Positions 51,621-61,102 of a DNA stretch of 64,000 bases are shown here, piece by piece. Under the pieces are notes generated by a model that did no database searches, was not told the DNA's origin, and was given only the letters and a program-made list of their open reading frames with translations. Position 1 is the stretch's first letter. Each line of letters starts with the position of its first letter. The position numbers and the translations under genes are program-made. Source of the stretch: G963422745 sp965214285 (GTDB lineage Bacteria > Actinomycetota > Acidimicrobiia > Acidimicrobiales > Aldehydirespiratoraceae); contig OZ243946.1 in NCBI GenBank assembly GCA_965214285.1, forward strand, positions 124,001-188,000, given 5' to 3'.

Positions 51621-53759
51621 ATGCCCGAGCGCGACGACCCAGAGCGCGGCGAGCCGTCCGCCGGCGAGCCTGGGAACGACGACCCAGCGGCCCGAGTCGA
51701 GGAGCTTCGGCGGCAGATCGAGCATCACAACCGGCTGTACTACGAGGAGAACACGCAGGAGATCCCCGATGCTGAGTACGACCGGCTGCTGGAGGAGCTG
51801 AGAGAGCTAGAGGCCGCCCATCCCGATCTGGCCGATCCGTCCTCGCCCACCCAGCGCGTCGGCGGCGCGGCCGGCGAGACCTTCTCGCCGGTGACCCATG
51901 CAGTGCCGATGATGTCGCTGCACAAGGCCTTCGACATCGCCGAGCTGCAGGCCTGGAACGCCCGCCTGGCCCGCAGGCTGGAGGACCGCCCCGTGCCCGC
52001 CTATGCGGTGGAGCTGAAGTTCGACGGACTGGCGATCTCGCTGCGCTACGAGAACGGCGTGCTGGTGCAAGGCGCCACCCGCGGCGACGGGCTCGTCGGC
52101 GAGGACGTGACCCGCAACGTGGCCACCATCGAAGACATCCCCGCCGCCCTGCACGGCCAGCCCCCGGCGGTCCTGGAGGTGCGCGGCGAGGTCTTCATGA
52201 AGCTCTCCAGCTTCGCTGCGCTCAACGAGCGCCTGGTCGCCGAGGCCGCTAAGGCCGCAGAGTCCGGGCAGGAGCACAAGGGACCCAGGGCCTTCGTCAA
52301 CGCCCGCAACACCGCCGCGGGATCGCTGCGCCAAAAGGACGCCTCGGTCACCGCCGGCCGCGACCTGTCGTTCTTCTGCTACCAGCTCGGCACGGTCACC
52401 GGCGGGCCTGATCTGGCCAGCCACACCGAGACCCTCAACTGGCTCGCAAGCCTCGGCCTGCCGGTGAACTCCGAGCAGATCACGGCGGTGGACTCGATCG
52501 AGGCGGTCATCGAGCGGATCGAGGGCTTCGAGGCCCGCCGCCACGACTTCGACTTCGAGTTCGACGGCGTGGTCGTGAAGGTGGACGACCTCGTCCTGCA
52601 GCGCGAGCTCGGCGCCGACGCCAAGGCGCCCCGCTGGGCGGTCGCCTACAAGCTGCCGCCCGAGGAGCGCACCACCGAGCTGCTCGACATCGAGGTGTCG
52701 ATCGGGCCGTCCGGCCAGGCCACCCCGTTCGCCCAGCTCGCCCCAGTGTTCGTCGGCGGGGTGACCGTGACCACGGCCACGCTGCACAACGAGGACCAGG
52801 TTGCGGCCAAGGACGTGCGCCCCGGCGACACCGTGATCGTGCGCCGTGCGGGCGACGTGATCCCCGAGGTGGTCGGCCCGGTGCTGGCTGAGCGCAAGCC
52901 CGGCTCAAAGCCCTGGGAGTTCCCCAGCCACTGCCCGCAGTGCGGCGAGCCGCTGGAGCGCGACGAGGGGGCGGCAGCCACCAACTGCGTGAACTTCGAC
53001 TGCCCACGCCAGGTCCGGGGCCGCATCGAGCACTTCTGCGGGCGGGCCGCCATGGACGTGGAGCACCTCGGCGAGAAGAGAATCGACCTATTCGTGACCG
53101 AGGGGCTGCTGAGCGATGCCGCCGACCTCTACACGCTCGATTTCGAGCGGGTGCTCGCCCTGGAGAGGTTCGGGGACCTCTCGGTGGACAACCTGCGCAG
53201 CTCCATCGAGGCGTCCAAGGCCAGGCCGCTGACCAACCTGCTGTTCGGGCTGCGCATACCCGAGATCGGCGTGGTCAACGCCGAGACCCTGGCCGACGCC
53301 TTCGGCTCGATGGACCGCATCAAGGCCGCCTCGGAAGAGGAGATCGCAGCGGTGGAGGGCTTCGGCACGGTCATCGCCGAGGCCGTGCATCGCTGGTTCG
53401 CCGACCCCGGCTCGCGTGAGCTGATCGACCGCCTGGCCGCGGCAGGGCTGACCATGAAGGCCGCCAGCCCGCAGCAGGCCGTGGAGCAGACGCTCGCAGA
53501 CAAGACGGTGGTGGTCACGGGCACCCTCGCCGGCTACAGCCGCAGCGAAGCCGCCGACGCCGTGAAGGCACGCGGCGGCAAATCCCCGGGCAGTGTGTCA
53601 ACCAAGACCACGGCGCTGGTGGTCGGCGCCGAGCCGGGCGCATCGAAGCTGAACAAGGCCACCGAGCTGGGCATCCCGATCCTCGACGAGGCCGGCTTCG
53701 AGCAGCTGCTCCAAACCGGCGAGCTGCCGATCCCCGACGCCGCGGACGACGCCGGATGA
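51621..53759 (+). CDS. ligA: NAD-dependent DNA ligase
   Basis: A 712-residue replicative ligase with the full domain order. The Ia domain has HHNRLYYEENTQEIPDAEYD near residue 37. The adenylation domain has the active Lys in ELKFDG (residue 133), followed by the OB fold, a zinc finger (CPQCGEPL with CVNFDC), helix-hairpin-helix repeats, and a C-terminal BRCT domain (KTVVVTGTLAGYSRSEA). It seals nicks in replication and repair. The ATG is set by the -10 box 7 nt upstream. Confidence 0.98.
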   Translation: MPERDDPERGEPSAGEPGNDDPAARVEELRRQIEHHNRLYYEENTQEIPDAEYDRLLEELRELEAAHPDLADPSSPTQRVGGAAGETFSPVTHAVPMMSLHKAFDIAELQAWNARLARRLEDRPVPAYAVELKFDGLAISLRYENGVLVQGATRGDGLVGEDVTRNVATIEDIPAALHGQPPAVLEVRGEVFMKLSSFAALNERLVAEAAKAAESGQEHKGPRAFVNARNTAAGSLRQKDASVTAGRDLSFFCYQLGTVTGGPDLASHTETLNWLASLGLPVNSEQITAVDSIEAVIERIEGFEARRHDFDFEFDGVVVKVDDLVLQRELGADAKAPRWAVAYKLPPEERTTELLDIEVSIGPSGQATPFAQLAPVFVGGVTVTTATLHNEDQVAAKDVRPGDTVIVRRAGDVIPEVVGPVLAERKPGSKPWEFPSHCPQCGEPLERDEGAAATNCVNFDCPRQVRGRIEHFCGRAAMDVEHLGEKRIDLFVTEGLLSDAADLYTLDFERVLALERFGDLSVDNLRSSIEASKARPLTNLLFGLRIPEIGVVNAETLADAFGSMDRIKAASEEEIAAVEGFGTVIAEAVHRWFADPGSRELIDRLAAAGLTMKAASPQQAVEQTLADKTVVVTGTLAGYSRSEAADAVKARGGKSPGSVSTKTTALVVGAEPGASKLNKATELGIPILDEAGFEQLLQTGELPIPDAADDAG

Positions 53760-53792
53760 GCCGCGGCAGGCTCGTTGCGGGCCGGGCGGCGT

Positions 53793-56375
53793 CTAGCCGG
53801 GGGTGACGCGCACGTAGTTGGACCAGGCCCCGACGCCGGCGGCGTTGATCGCCTTGACCCGGTAGACGTAGCGGGTGCCGGGCTCCACGCCGCTGTCGGT
53901 GAAGGTCGTGGCGGTGCTTCGGGTGTCGGCCACGTACACCTGCAGCGCAGAGTTGAAGCCGAACAGCTTGCGCAGGATCTGATAGCCGCTGACCGACGGG
54001 CCGCCCGGCGCGTCCCAGACGAGCGTCACCGAGCCGGCACCGGCTGAGGCTCGCAGGCTGCTTGGCGCCGCGGGCGGCTCAGGCACAGGCTCCGGCTCGG
54101 GCGGCAGCGTGGTCACCGTGGTCGTAGGAGGAAGGGTGGTCGCCGTGGTCGTCGGCGTCGGCGCCTCGCCCGCGGGCTGCGACGGCTCGCCGGCTTCTGG
54201 CTCCGGCTCCGGCACCGCAGCCTGCTGAGCGGACTTGGGCTCCGGCTCCGGCGGCAGAGTGGTCGCCGTGGTCGGGGTCTTCGGCGCAGGAGTGGTGGTC
54301 CTGGCCTTCGGCTGCGTGCCGGGCGTCGCGTCCATGGCGCCGGAGTAGAAGTAAAACAGGATCGTGACGCTGCCGCCCTCGTCGATCTGTGCGCCGGCTG
54401 CGGGGGTCTGCGAGAAGACCTTGCCGTGATCGGCCTGGTTCGAGGTCTGCACCTGGGTAGCCGAGACGTTCAGGCCGAGGAGGATCAGCGCAGACTCCGC
54501 GGCGTCCCTTTGCATGCCGACCAAATCGGGCACCGTGACCTGTGCCGGGGCGGTGTAGACGCGGTAGTGGAAGATCACCGTCGAGCCCACAGCCACCTTG
54601 GAACCGCTCTTGGGTCCCTGCGAATATACCTTGTCGGCTCGGCTTGGGTCGGTTGTGCTGGTGCCTGCGATGCCGTCTGCCACCAGCCCGACGGCCTCTA
54701 TCGCCTGTGTCGCAGCTTGCCTGGTGAGCCCGAGCACTCCGGGCACTGTGACTTTGGCCGGGGCGACGGTGGTCGTCGTGGTCGTCGTGGTCGTTGTGGT
54801 CGTGGTGGGGGCGGTGTACACGAGGTAGTAGAAGATGACGTTGCTGCCCGGGGCCACCTGGGTGCCGGGGACGGGAATCTGCTGGTTGACCAGGCCGTTC
54901 CGGTTCGGGTCGGTGGTGGTTCTGCTGCGGGCGTCGGCTGTCAGCCCGGCGTCGGTGATCGCCGTTTCTGCGGCGGCTCTGGTCAGATCGATGACTCTGG
55001 GCACCGTGACCTTGGCCGGGGCGGTGTAGGTGCCGTAAGTGAACGACACCGTGGAGCCCGAGGCCACCTGGGTGCCGGCCGCGGGGCTCTGAGTCTGCAC
55101 CTTGCCGTCCTCAGCAGAATCGCTCACCGCCACGCTCGTGCCGGCGGCGACCAGCCCTGCGGCGGTGATCGCCGACTCGGCCGCGGCCTTTGTCTCATCG
55201 ACCACATCAGGCACCGCGACCGTGGCCGGGGCGACGTAGGTGTAGTAGTCGAACCTGACCGGCGAGCCCACAGCCAGCGGCTCGCCGGGATCCGGGGTCT
55301 GCGTTATCACGTCGCCGTCTGCGGCTTGGTTATCGGTGGTCACAGACGTGCCTTGCGCCACCAGCCCACTGTTCTCTATGGCGGTCACAGCCGCGTCGAA
55401 CTTCATGCCAAACAGATCTGGAACCGGCACCAGCCGGATCGTGGTGGCGGGGGGCGGTGTGGCGGCTCCGGGGCTCATGCGCACGTAGTTGGTCCTGGCG
55501 CTGACGCCTTCGGCGTTGACGGCCTTGACCCGGTACACGTAGGTGACCCCGTCGGTGACTGCGGTGTCGGTGAAGGTTCCGGCGGTGCTGTTGGTGTTGG
55601 CCACGTAGATCTGCAGCGGTGCGTTTGTGCGGAACACCTTGCGCAGGATCTGATAACCCGTGATCGTCGGGTCGTCGGGGGCCTTCCAGGTCAGCGTCAC
55701 CGAACCGGCACCGGCAGAGGCCCTCAGCTTGCGCGGCGCGCGCGGCGGACCGGTGCCAATGCGCACGTAGTTGGACTGTTCGCTGACGCCTGCGGCGTTG
55801 ACCGCCTTGACCCGATACACGTATGTGACTCCGTCGGTGACTGCGCTGTCGGTGAAGGTCGCGGCGGTGCTGTTCGTGTTGGCCACGTAGACCGCCAGCG
55901 CGTCATCGGTGCCGAAGAGCTTGCGCAGGATCTGATAGCCCGTGATCGACGAGTCGGCGGGTGCGGTCCAGGTCAGCGTCACCGAGCTGGTGCCGGCTGA
56001 GGCAGTCAAGGCCCCCCAGTCCGGCCCATCCACCACCGGCGGAGAGCCGCGCGGAGCCATCGTCGCCCGCGGCTGGGCGGCCCGCGCCTTGCCGGCCCGC
56101 TCTGGCGTCCTTTCCGGCACTGTGGTGGTGGTCGCCGCCGCGACCGGCGCCTCGTTGGTCGAGGCGACCGGACCCTGAGCGGCCGGCGCCTTTGCGGCCT
56201 GGCTAGTCGCACCGTCGGGCGCATCCGTCACGAAGAACCGCCCAGGGGTGGAGTGCAGCACATCGGCCTGGTCCGCTGACGGCAAAACCTGCGCACCGGC
56301 GAACGCGCTCACCCACAGCACCGGCAAGCAGACCACCGCCGCCAGCCAAAGTCGTTCGCGGGACAGGCGTCTCAT
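53793..56375 (-). CDS. secreted surface protein with FN3 and PASTA repeats
   Basis: An 860-residue protein with an N-terminal signal sequence (about residues 8-29). After a Thr/Pro-rich stretch come two fibronectin type III domains (about 120-310) and five PASTA-like repeats (about 320-665, each starting VPDLFG, VPDVVD, VPRVID, VPGVLG or VPDLVG). A run of 13 Thr sits between repeats 3 and 4. A Thr/Pro/Glu linker leads to a third FN3 domain at the end. The FN3 domains are near-copies (YQILRK and VYRVKA recur), so they arose by recent duplication. PASTA domains bind peptidoglycan; FN3 domains suggest adhesion. No kinase domain or LPXTG is present. A C15 tract lies 30 bp upstream. Confidence 0.87.
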   Translation of the reverse strand: MRRLSRERLWLAAVVCLPVLWVSAFAGAQVLPSADQADVLHSTPGRFFVTDAPDGATSQAAKAPAAQGPVASTNEAPVAAATTTTVPERTPERAGKARAAQPRATMAPRGSPPVVDGPDWGALTASAGTSSVTLTWTAPADSSITGYQILRKLFGTDDALAVYVANTNSTAATFTDSAVTDGVTYVYRVKAVNAAGVSEQSNYVRIGTGPPRAPRKLRASAGAGSVTLTWKAPDDPTITGYQILRKVFRTNAPLQIYVANTNSTAGTFTDTAVTDGVTYVYRVKAVNAEGVSARTNYVRMSPGAATPPPATTIRLVPVPDLFGMKFDAAVTAIENSGLVAQGTSVTTDNQAADGDVITQTPDPGEPLAVGSPVRFDYYTYVAPATVAVPDVVDETKAAAESAITAAGLVAAGTSVAVSDSAEDGKVQTQSPAAGTQVASGSTVSFTYGTYTAPAKVTVPRVIDLTRAAAETAITDAGLTADARSRTTTDPNRNGLVNQQIPVPGTQVAPGSNVIFYYLVYTAPTTTTTTTTTTTTTVAPAKVTVPGVLGLTRQAATQAIEAVGLVADGIAGTSTTDPSRADKVYSQGPKSGSKVAVGSTVIFHYRVYTAPAQVTVPDLVGMQRDAAESALILLGLNVSATQVQTSNQADHGKVFSQTPAAGAQIDEGGSVTILFYFYSGAMDATPGTQPKARTTTPAPKTPTTATTLPPEPEPKSAQQAAVPEPEPEAGEPSQPAGEAPTPTTTATTLPPTTTVTTLPPEPEPVPEPPAAPSSLRASAGAGSVTLVWDAPGGPSVSGYQILRKLFGFNSALQVYVADTRSTATTFTDSGVEPGTRYVYRVKAINAAGVGAWSNYVRVTPG
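54765..54808. repeat. trinucleotide microsatellite encoding poly-Thr
   Basis: A run of GTC/GTG/GTT triplets on the plus strand (Thr codons on the coding strand) makes the 13-Thr stretch between PASTA repeats. Slippage would change length without breaking frame. Confidence 0.6.
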
Positions 56376-56404
56376 CTCAGATCACTCCAGACGCCAAAAT
56401 ATCG

Positions 56405-56419
56405 CCCCCCCCCCCCCCC
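56405..56419. repeat. C15 homopolymer upstream of the FN3/PASTA gene
   Basis: Fifteen consecutive C begin 30 bp upstream of the minus-strand ATG at 56375, in the promoter or leader region of that gene. Confidence 0.9.
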
Positions 56420-56483
56420 GAATGCAAGCGGAACCCGCAAAACCCGAAACCGCCGCAGGCCACGTGCTATAGGGCTGGCGGGC

Positions 56484-56912
56484 TCAGTTGACGGTGAACG
56501 ACCACTCGATCGTCTCGGTCTCGCCGGGCCGGGCGATCTCCTCGAAGACGGCCCGTGCGCAGTTGCGCTCGGCGGCCAGGGCGGCGATCGGCCGGCTCTC
56601 GTCGGGCGTGTAGATCCAGCGCTGCAGGCCCTCCACGTGGCGGGCGTGGGCGGTCACGTCTATCGGCCGAGCACAGCGGGCATCGGCGGAGATGGCGAGC
56701 CGCACCAGCCGGTACTCGGGCGCCAGGTCGATGCCGACGGCCTGCTGCTGGAGCACCTCGTCGTCCCGGTTGGGGATCAGCGCTTCCACGGCCGGGTTGT
56801 TGACGACGGACACGTCGTCGCTGCCGCTGTTGCCGATCAGGCCGGCCAGCACGATGAAGCCGACGCCGAACGCCAGCAGCGCGGCGAACACGAGCCTCTG
56901 GCGGCGGCTCAT
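56484..56912 (-). CDS. hypothetical membrane-anchored protein
   Basis: A 142-residue protein with one N-terminal membrane helix (LVFAALLAFGVGFIVLAGLIG) and an exposed domain containing two Cys (DARCARPID and ERNCARAVFEE) that could pair. It ends ETETIEWSFTVN. It resembles no family I know. The ATG at 56912 is preferred; a GTG at 56933 adds seven residues. The 24-bp repeat array lies immediately upstream, within 30 bp. Confidence 0.6.
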   Translation of the reverse strand: MSRRQRLVFAALLAFGVGFIVLAGLIGNSGSDDVSVVNNPAVEALIPNRDDEVLQQQAVGIDLAPEYRLVRLAISADARCARPIDVTAHARHVEGLQRWIYTPDESRPIAALAAERNCARAVFEEIARPGETETIEWSFTVN

Positions 56913-56938
56913 GCCGAGCACGCCGCGAGCCACACGCT

Positions 56939-57048
56939 CAGAACCCGCCGGCGGTGCATGGTCAGGACCCCTGGGCGACCCATGGCCAGAACCCGTTGGC
57001 GGCGCATGCTCGGCACTCGCCGGCGGCGCATGCTCAGGACCCCTGGAG
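56939..57048. repeat. 24-bp tandem repeat, about 4.5 copies
   Basis: Units beginning CAGAACCC, CAGGACCC or CGGCACTC recur every 24 bp from 56939, between the stop of the SCP2-like gene and the membrane protein gene. Confidence 0.75.
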
Positions 57049-57492
57049 CTGGGTCGTCTGAGCCTCGGCGGTGATCTCTTCGACCCGCCGCACCAGCCTG
57101 CGCAGCTCGGCGTGGCGGGGATCGTCCGGCGGGGGCGGCGTGAGCTCGCCCGCCAGCAGCAGCACCTTCGAGGAGTCGCCGCTGAGCTTCACGGCGCCGC
57201 CGAACAGGGCCGGCATCACGGCGTCGAGGTCGCGGCCCACGAAGAGCTGCAGGGCCAGCGCATAGGGCATCTCGATGGAGAAGTCCGGGTGCGCCAGGTG
57301 GCCCTCGTCGATGGTCAGCGCCGGGCCGCCGGTGTCGACGTGGCCCCGGACTGTGGGCTCTGCGAAGGGCGCGCCGGTGATGCTGACGTTGATCGCCAGG
57401 TCCAGGGGCGTCTCCCGGGGGCGGTCGTCAAACTCGTCCCGCACCGCTCGCATGGCTCGTATCCACTCGGGGCTCAGGAACGCATAGGCCAC
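57034..57492 (-). CDS. SCP2 sterol-transfer-like domain protein
   Basis: A 152-residue protein starting VAYAFLSPEWIRAMRAVRDEF (GTG at 57492). The pattern of an N-terminal SxEW helix, a central beta sheet (LDLAINVSITGAPF) and the ending DAVMPALFGGAVKLSGDSSKV is that of SCP2-like lipid-binding proteins. It may bind sterol- or acyl-type ligands, in keeping with the steroid genes at 37-41 kb, though they are not linked. It is divergent from gatC. Confidence 0.7.
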   Translation of the reverse strand: MAYAFLSPEWIRAMRAVRDEFDDRPRETPLDLAINVSITGAPFAEPTVRGHVDTGGPALTIDEGHLAHPDFSIEMPYALALQLFVGRDLDAVMPALFGGAVKLSGDSSKVLLLAGELTPPPPDDPRHAELRRLVRRVEEITAEAQTTQLQGS

Positions 57493-57577
57493 GGACCGAA
57501 GCGTAGGCCCGCACGAGCACAGCGCAGCGTGGGCAGGCCGCGGCGCAGGCCGGCGCTGGGCCGTATCCTCTGGCGAC

Positions 57578-58003
57578 ATGTCGGAGCGCATAACCCGCCA
57601 CGACGTGATCCACGTCGCCCGGCTCGCCCGGCTGGAGCTGACCGACGACGAGATCGGCCGTTTCGCCGAGCAGCTCGGCGACGTGCTCGATCACGCATCC
57701 GACATCGAGGCTCTGGACCTCGAAGACGTGGCGCCGACCTCGCATCCCCTCGACATGGCCAACGTGACGCGCCCCGACGAGCTGCGCGAATCGCTGCCCC
57801 ACAGCGAGGTGCTGGCCGGCGCGCCTGCGGCGGAGGCCGGGCGCTTCAGGGTCCCGCCGATACTGGGCGGCACGGACGGCGGCGGCCGGGACAGCGGCGC
57901 AGACAGCGGCACAGACGACCCACACCGCGCTGCCGACGGTGCCGGCACGGACGGCGGCCCGGACCGCGCTGCCGCTGGCAGTGCCACAGCCGAGCCCACG
58001 TGA
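57578..58003 (+). CDS. gatC: Asp/Glu-tRNA amidotransferase subunit C
   Basis: A 141-residue protein. The first 95 residues are the GatC domain (ITRHDVIHVARLARLELTDD, ending LAGAPAAEAGRFRVPPI). The remaining 45 are a Gly/Asp/Ala-rich tail not present in normal GatC. TATCCT lies 8 nt before the ATG. The stop overlaps the gatA GTG (GTGA). Confidence 0.93.
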   Translation: MSERITRHDVIHVARLARLELTDDEIGRFAEQLGDVLDHASDIEALDLEDVAPTSHPLDMANVTRPDELRESLPHSEVLAGAPAAEAGRFRVPPILGGTDGGGRDSGADSGTDDPHRAADGAGTDGGPDRAAAGSATAEPT

Positions 58004-59484
58004 GCGCCCGAGGTCTCGCTGCGGCGATCGCAGCCGGGGAGCGCAGCGCCGCCGAGGTGATCGACGAGCACCTGAGCCTTATTGCCGCCGACGAGCCGCA
58101 AGTCCACGCCTTCAACCTGCTCACCGAGGACTCGGCCCGCGAGCAGGCCGCCGCGGTCGACGCCGCCGTGGCCGCAGGCGATCCGCTCGGCCCGCTGGCC
58201 GGGCTGCCGCTGGCCCTCAAGGACAACATGTGTACCCGAGGCGTGCCCACCACCTGCTCGTCGAGGATCCTGGCCGGCTGGCGTCCGCCCTATGACGCCT
58301 GCGTGGTGGCTCGCCTGGCGGAGGCCGGGGCGGTGTTCGTCGGCAAGACCAACATGGACGAGTTCGCCATGGGCTCCTCCACCGAGAACTCGGCGTTCGG
58401 CCCGACCCGCAACCCGGTCGACCTGACCCGGGTGCCCGGCGGCTCCTCGGGCGGCTCCGCGGCCGCTGTGGCCGGCGGGTTCGCGGCGCTGGGGATCGGC
58501 TCGGACACCGGCGGCTCGATACGCCAGCCGGCGTCGTTCTGCGGGATCGTCGGCATGAAGCCCACCTACGGCGCGGTCAGCCGCTACGGGCTGGTGGCCT
58601 TCGCCTCGTCGCTGGACCAGATCGGCCCGCTGGCCGGCGACGTTGCCGACGCGGCGCTGCTGTTCGACGTGATCGCCGGCCACGATCCCGCCGACTCCAC
58701 CTCGATCCCCGGCTTCGCCGCCGACGCCGTGGCCCGCCTGGACCGGGGCGTGCAGGGGCTGCGGGTCGGCGTGGTGCAAGAGCTCTCCGGCGGGCCGGGC
58801 TCGGTGGAGGGGCTGGCGCCGGAGGTGGTCGCCCGCAGCTCGCAGGCCGCCGAGGCGCTGGCCGCCGCGGGCGCGCAGGTGAGCGAGGTGTCGGTGCCGT
58901 CGGTGGTGCTGGGCCTCAGCGCCTACTACCTGGTGGCGCCGGCGGAGGCATCCAGCAACCTGGCCCGCTTCGACGGGGTGCGCTACGGCCTGCGGGTGGA
59001 TGCCGCCGGCAGCGCCGAGATGAACACGGCCACCCGCACGGCCGGCTTCGGCGACGAGGTGAAGCGGCGCATCATGCTCGGCACCTATGCGCTCTCGGCG
59101 GGCTACTACGACGCCTTCTACGGCAAGGCGCTGAAGGTGCGCACCATGATGCTCGCCGAGTTCGCCGCGGCCTACGAGCGCTTCGACGTGCTGATCACGC
59201 CCACAGCGCCGACCACGGCGTTTCGCTTCGGCGAGCGCAGCGCCGATCCCTGGATGATGTACGTCAACGACATCTGCACGGTGTCGGCGAACCTCACCGG
59301 CCATCCGGCGATCTCGGTGCCCTTCGGCAGCGACGCCGACGGCTTGCCGATCGGCGTGCAGGTGATGGCGCCCGCCCTCGGCGACGGGCTCGTCTTCCAG
59401 GTTGCCGCCGCGCTTGAGGCCGCGTCGCCTGCGTCACCCGGCCAGAGCCCCGCGTCACCCGGCCAGAGCAAGGCGGCGTCGTGA
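58000..59484 (+). CDS. gatA: Asp/Glu-tRNA amidotransferase subunit A
   Basis: A 494-residue amidase that releases ammonia from glutamine for tRNA transamidation. The Ser-cisSer-Lys triad is visible in LALKDNMCTRG (Lys near residue 76), GGSSGGSAAA (cis-Ser near 150) and GSDTGGSIRQPASFCG (nucleophile near 175). It begins with GTG and ends with a short PASPGQS duplication. It overlaps both gatC and gatB. Confidence 0.96.
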   Translation: MSARGLAAAIAAGERSAAEVIDEHLSLIAADEPQVHAFNLLTEDSAREQAAAVDAAVAAGDPLGPLAGLPLALKDNMCTRGVPTTCSSRILAGWRPPYDACVVARLAEAGAVFVGKTNMDEFAMGSSTENSAFGPTRNPVDLTRVPGGSSGGSAAAVAGGFAALGIGSDTGGSIRQPASFCGIVGMKPTYGAVSRYGLVAFASSLDQIGPLAGDVADAALLFDVIAGHDPADSTSIPGFAADAVARLDRGVQGLRVGVVQELSGGPGSVEGLAPEVVARSSQAAEALAAAGAQVSEVSVPSVVLGLSAYYLVAPAEASSNLARFDGVRYGLRVDAAGSAEMNTATRTAGFGDEVKRRIMLGTYALSAGYYDAFYGKALKVRTMMLAEFAAAYERFDVLITPTAPTTAFRFGERSADPWMMYVNDICTVSANLTGHPAISVPFGSDADGLPIGVQVMAPALGDGLVFQVAAALEAASPASPGQSPASPGQSKAAS

Positions 59485-60923
59485 GCAGCGTCGCCGAGTT
59501 CGCCGACGGCTGGGAGCTGGTGGTCGGCCTGGAGGTACACGTGGAGCTGGCGACTGTCACCAAGCTGTTCTGCGGCTGCGCCAACCGCTTCAGCGCCGAG
59601 CCCAACGTCGACGTCTGCGAGGTGTGCCTGGGGCTGCCCGGCTCGCTGCCGGTGATGAACGCTGCGGCGGTCGAGTTGGCCATGCGCCTCGGGCGTGCCC
59701 TGGGATGCGACGTGAACCCCGCCGTGATGGCCCGCAAGAACTACTTCTACCCGGACATGGCCAAGGACTACCAGATCACCCAGTACGACCGGCCCACCTG
59801 CACCGACGGCCGGGTGGCGCTCGACGACGGCACCGTGATCGGGATCGAGCGGGCGCACATCGAGGAGGACGCCGCCAAGATCGTCCACGCCGGCGGCGAC
59901 GGCCGCATCGGCACCGCTGCCTACTCGCTGATCGACTACAACCGGGCCGGGGTGCCGCTGGTGGAGATCGTGACCCGGCCCGACATCCGCACGGTGGCGG
60001 CGGCCCGTGACTGCGTGAAGGAGCTGCGGGCCTTGCTGGTGGCCACCGGCGTGAGCGACGCCAGGATGGAGGAGGGCTCGCTGCGGGTCGATGCCAACGT
60101 GTCGGTGCGGCCCAGCGGGTCGGCTGAGCTGCGCAAGCGCTGCGAGCTCAAGAACATCAACTCGCTGCGCTCGCTGGGCCGTGCCATCGACTACGAGGCC
60201 CGCCGCCAGATCGATCTCTACGCCGGCGGCGAGGCGCCTCGTCAGGAGACCCGCCACTGGGACGAGGCTGCCGGGCGGTCCACGCCGGGGCGCTCCAAGG
60301 AGGACGCAGACGACTACCGCTACTTCCGAGAGCCCGACTTGGCGCCGCTGGTGCCGTCCGCTGCCGACGTGGCCGCCATCGACGCTGCGCTGCCGCTGCT
60401 GCCGGCGGCCCGGCGGGCCCGTCTGGCGGGGCTCTCGTCGGTGCCTTCGGAGGTGGTGGCTTCGCTGGTGGAGCGGGGCCAGGACGACCTGGCGCTGGAG
60501 GTAATCTCGGCCGGGGCCGATGCCGACAAGGCCCTGACCCGCATCCAGAACGACCTGGCCGTGGAGGACTGGTCTGGCTTGTCGCCGGAGTCACTGGCTG
60601 AGCTGCTCCGGATGGAGTCGGCGGGCGATCTCAGCGCCACTCAGGCCAAGCAGGTGCTTGCCGACATGCTCGAGACCGGCGGCGACCCGGCGGCGCTGGC
60701 AGCGGCGCGCGGCTTCGAAGCGCTGGCCGATGACGAGCTGGAGGCGCTGCTGGATGGGCTCATCGCCGAGAACCCCGGCGAGTGGGCGCGGTTCGTGGGC
60801 GGCGACGAGACGGACCGCAAGAAGATGCAGGGCTTCTTCACCGGCCAGGTGATGCGCGCCACCAAGGGCCAGGCCGACGGCCGGGCGGTGGCCGAGAGCC
60901 TGGCCCGCCGCGCCTCCGCCTGA
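59481..60923 (+). CDS. gatB: Asp/Glu-tRNA amidotransferase subunit B
   Basis: A 480-residue kinase/transamidase subunit. It has WELVVGLEVHVEL near residue 11, FCGCANRF and CEVCLGLPGSLPV (zinc Cys pairs) near 32-50, KNYFYPDMAKDYQITQYD near 86, and the YqeY-like tail domain. It starts with GTG overlapping the gatA stop. With GatA and GatC it makes Gln-tRNA(Gln) and/or Asn-tRNA(Asn). Confidence 0.96.
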   Translation: MSSVAEFADGWELVVGLEVHVELATVTKLFCGCANRFSAEPNVDVCEVCLGLPGSLPVMNAAAVELAMRLGRALGCDVNPAVMARKNYFYPDMAKDYQITQYDRPTCTDGRVALDDGTVIGIERAHIEEDAAKIVHAGGDGRIGTAAYSLIDYNRAGVPLVEIVTRPDIRTVAAARDCVKELRALLVATGVSDARMEEGSLRVDANVSVRPSGSAELRKRCELKNINSLRSLGRAIDYEARRQIDLYAGGEAPRQETRHWDEAAGRSTPGRSKEDADDYRYFREPDLAPLVPSAADVAAIDAALPLLPAARRARLAGLSSVPSEVVASLVERGQDDLALEVISAGADADKALTRIQNDLAVEDWSGLSPESLAELLRMESAGDLSATQAKQVLADMLETGGDPAALAAARGFEALADDELEALLDGLIAENPGEWARFVGGDETDRKKMQGFFTGQVMRATKGQADGRAVAESLARRASA

Positions 60924-61102
60924 CCGACGCTCCGTTCCACCGGACTGCCGCGTGCTGGGGCAACGGCACGCCCCAGTCGCCTCCCCGACCTCACCGGGAC
61001 CCACCGATCACCCGACCCGGGAAACCCCCTTGCACAACGCAGCATGGCAGGCCATAATGACCGTGTACCCGCAAACCCGATGGCCTCCGAAAGGAGCCGA
61101 CC

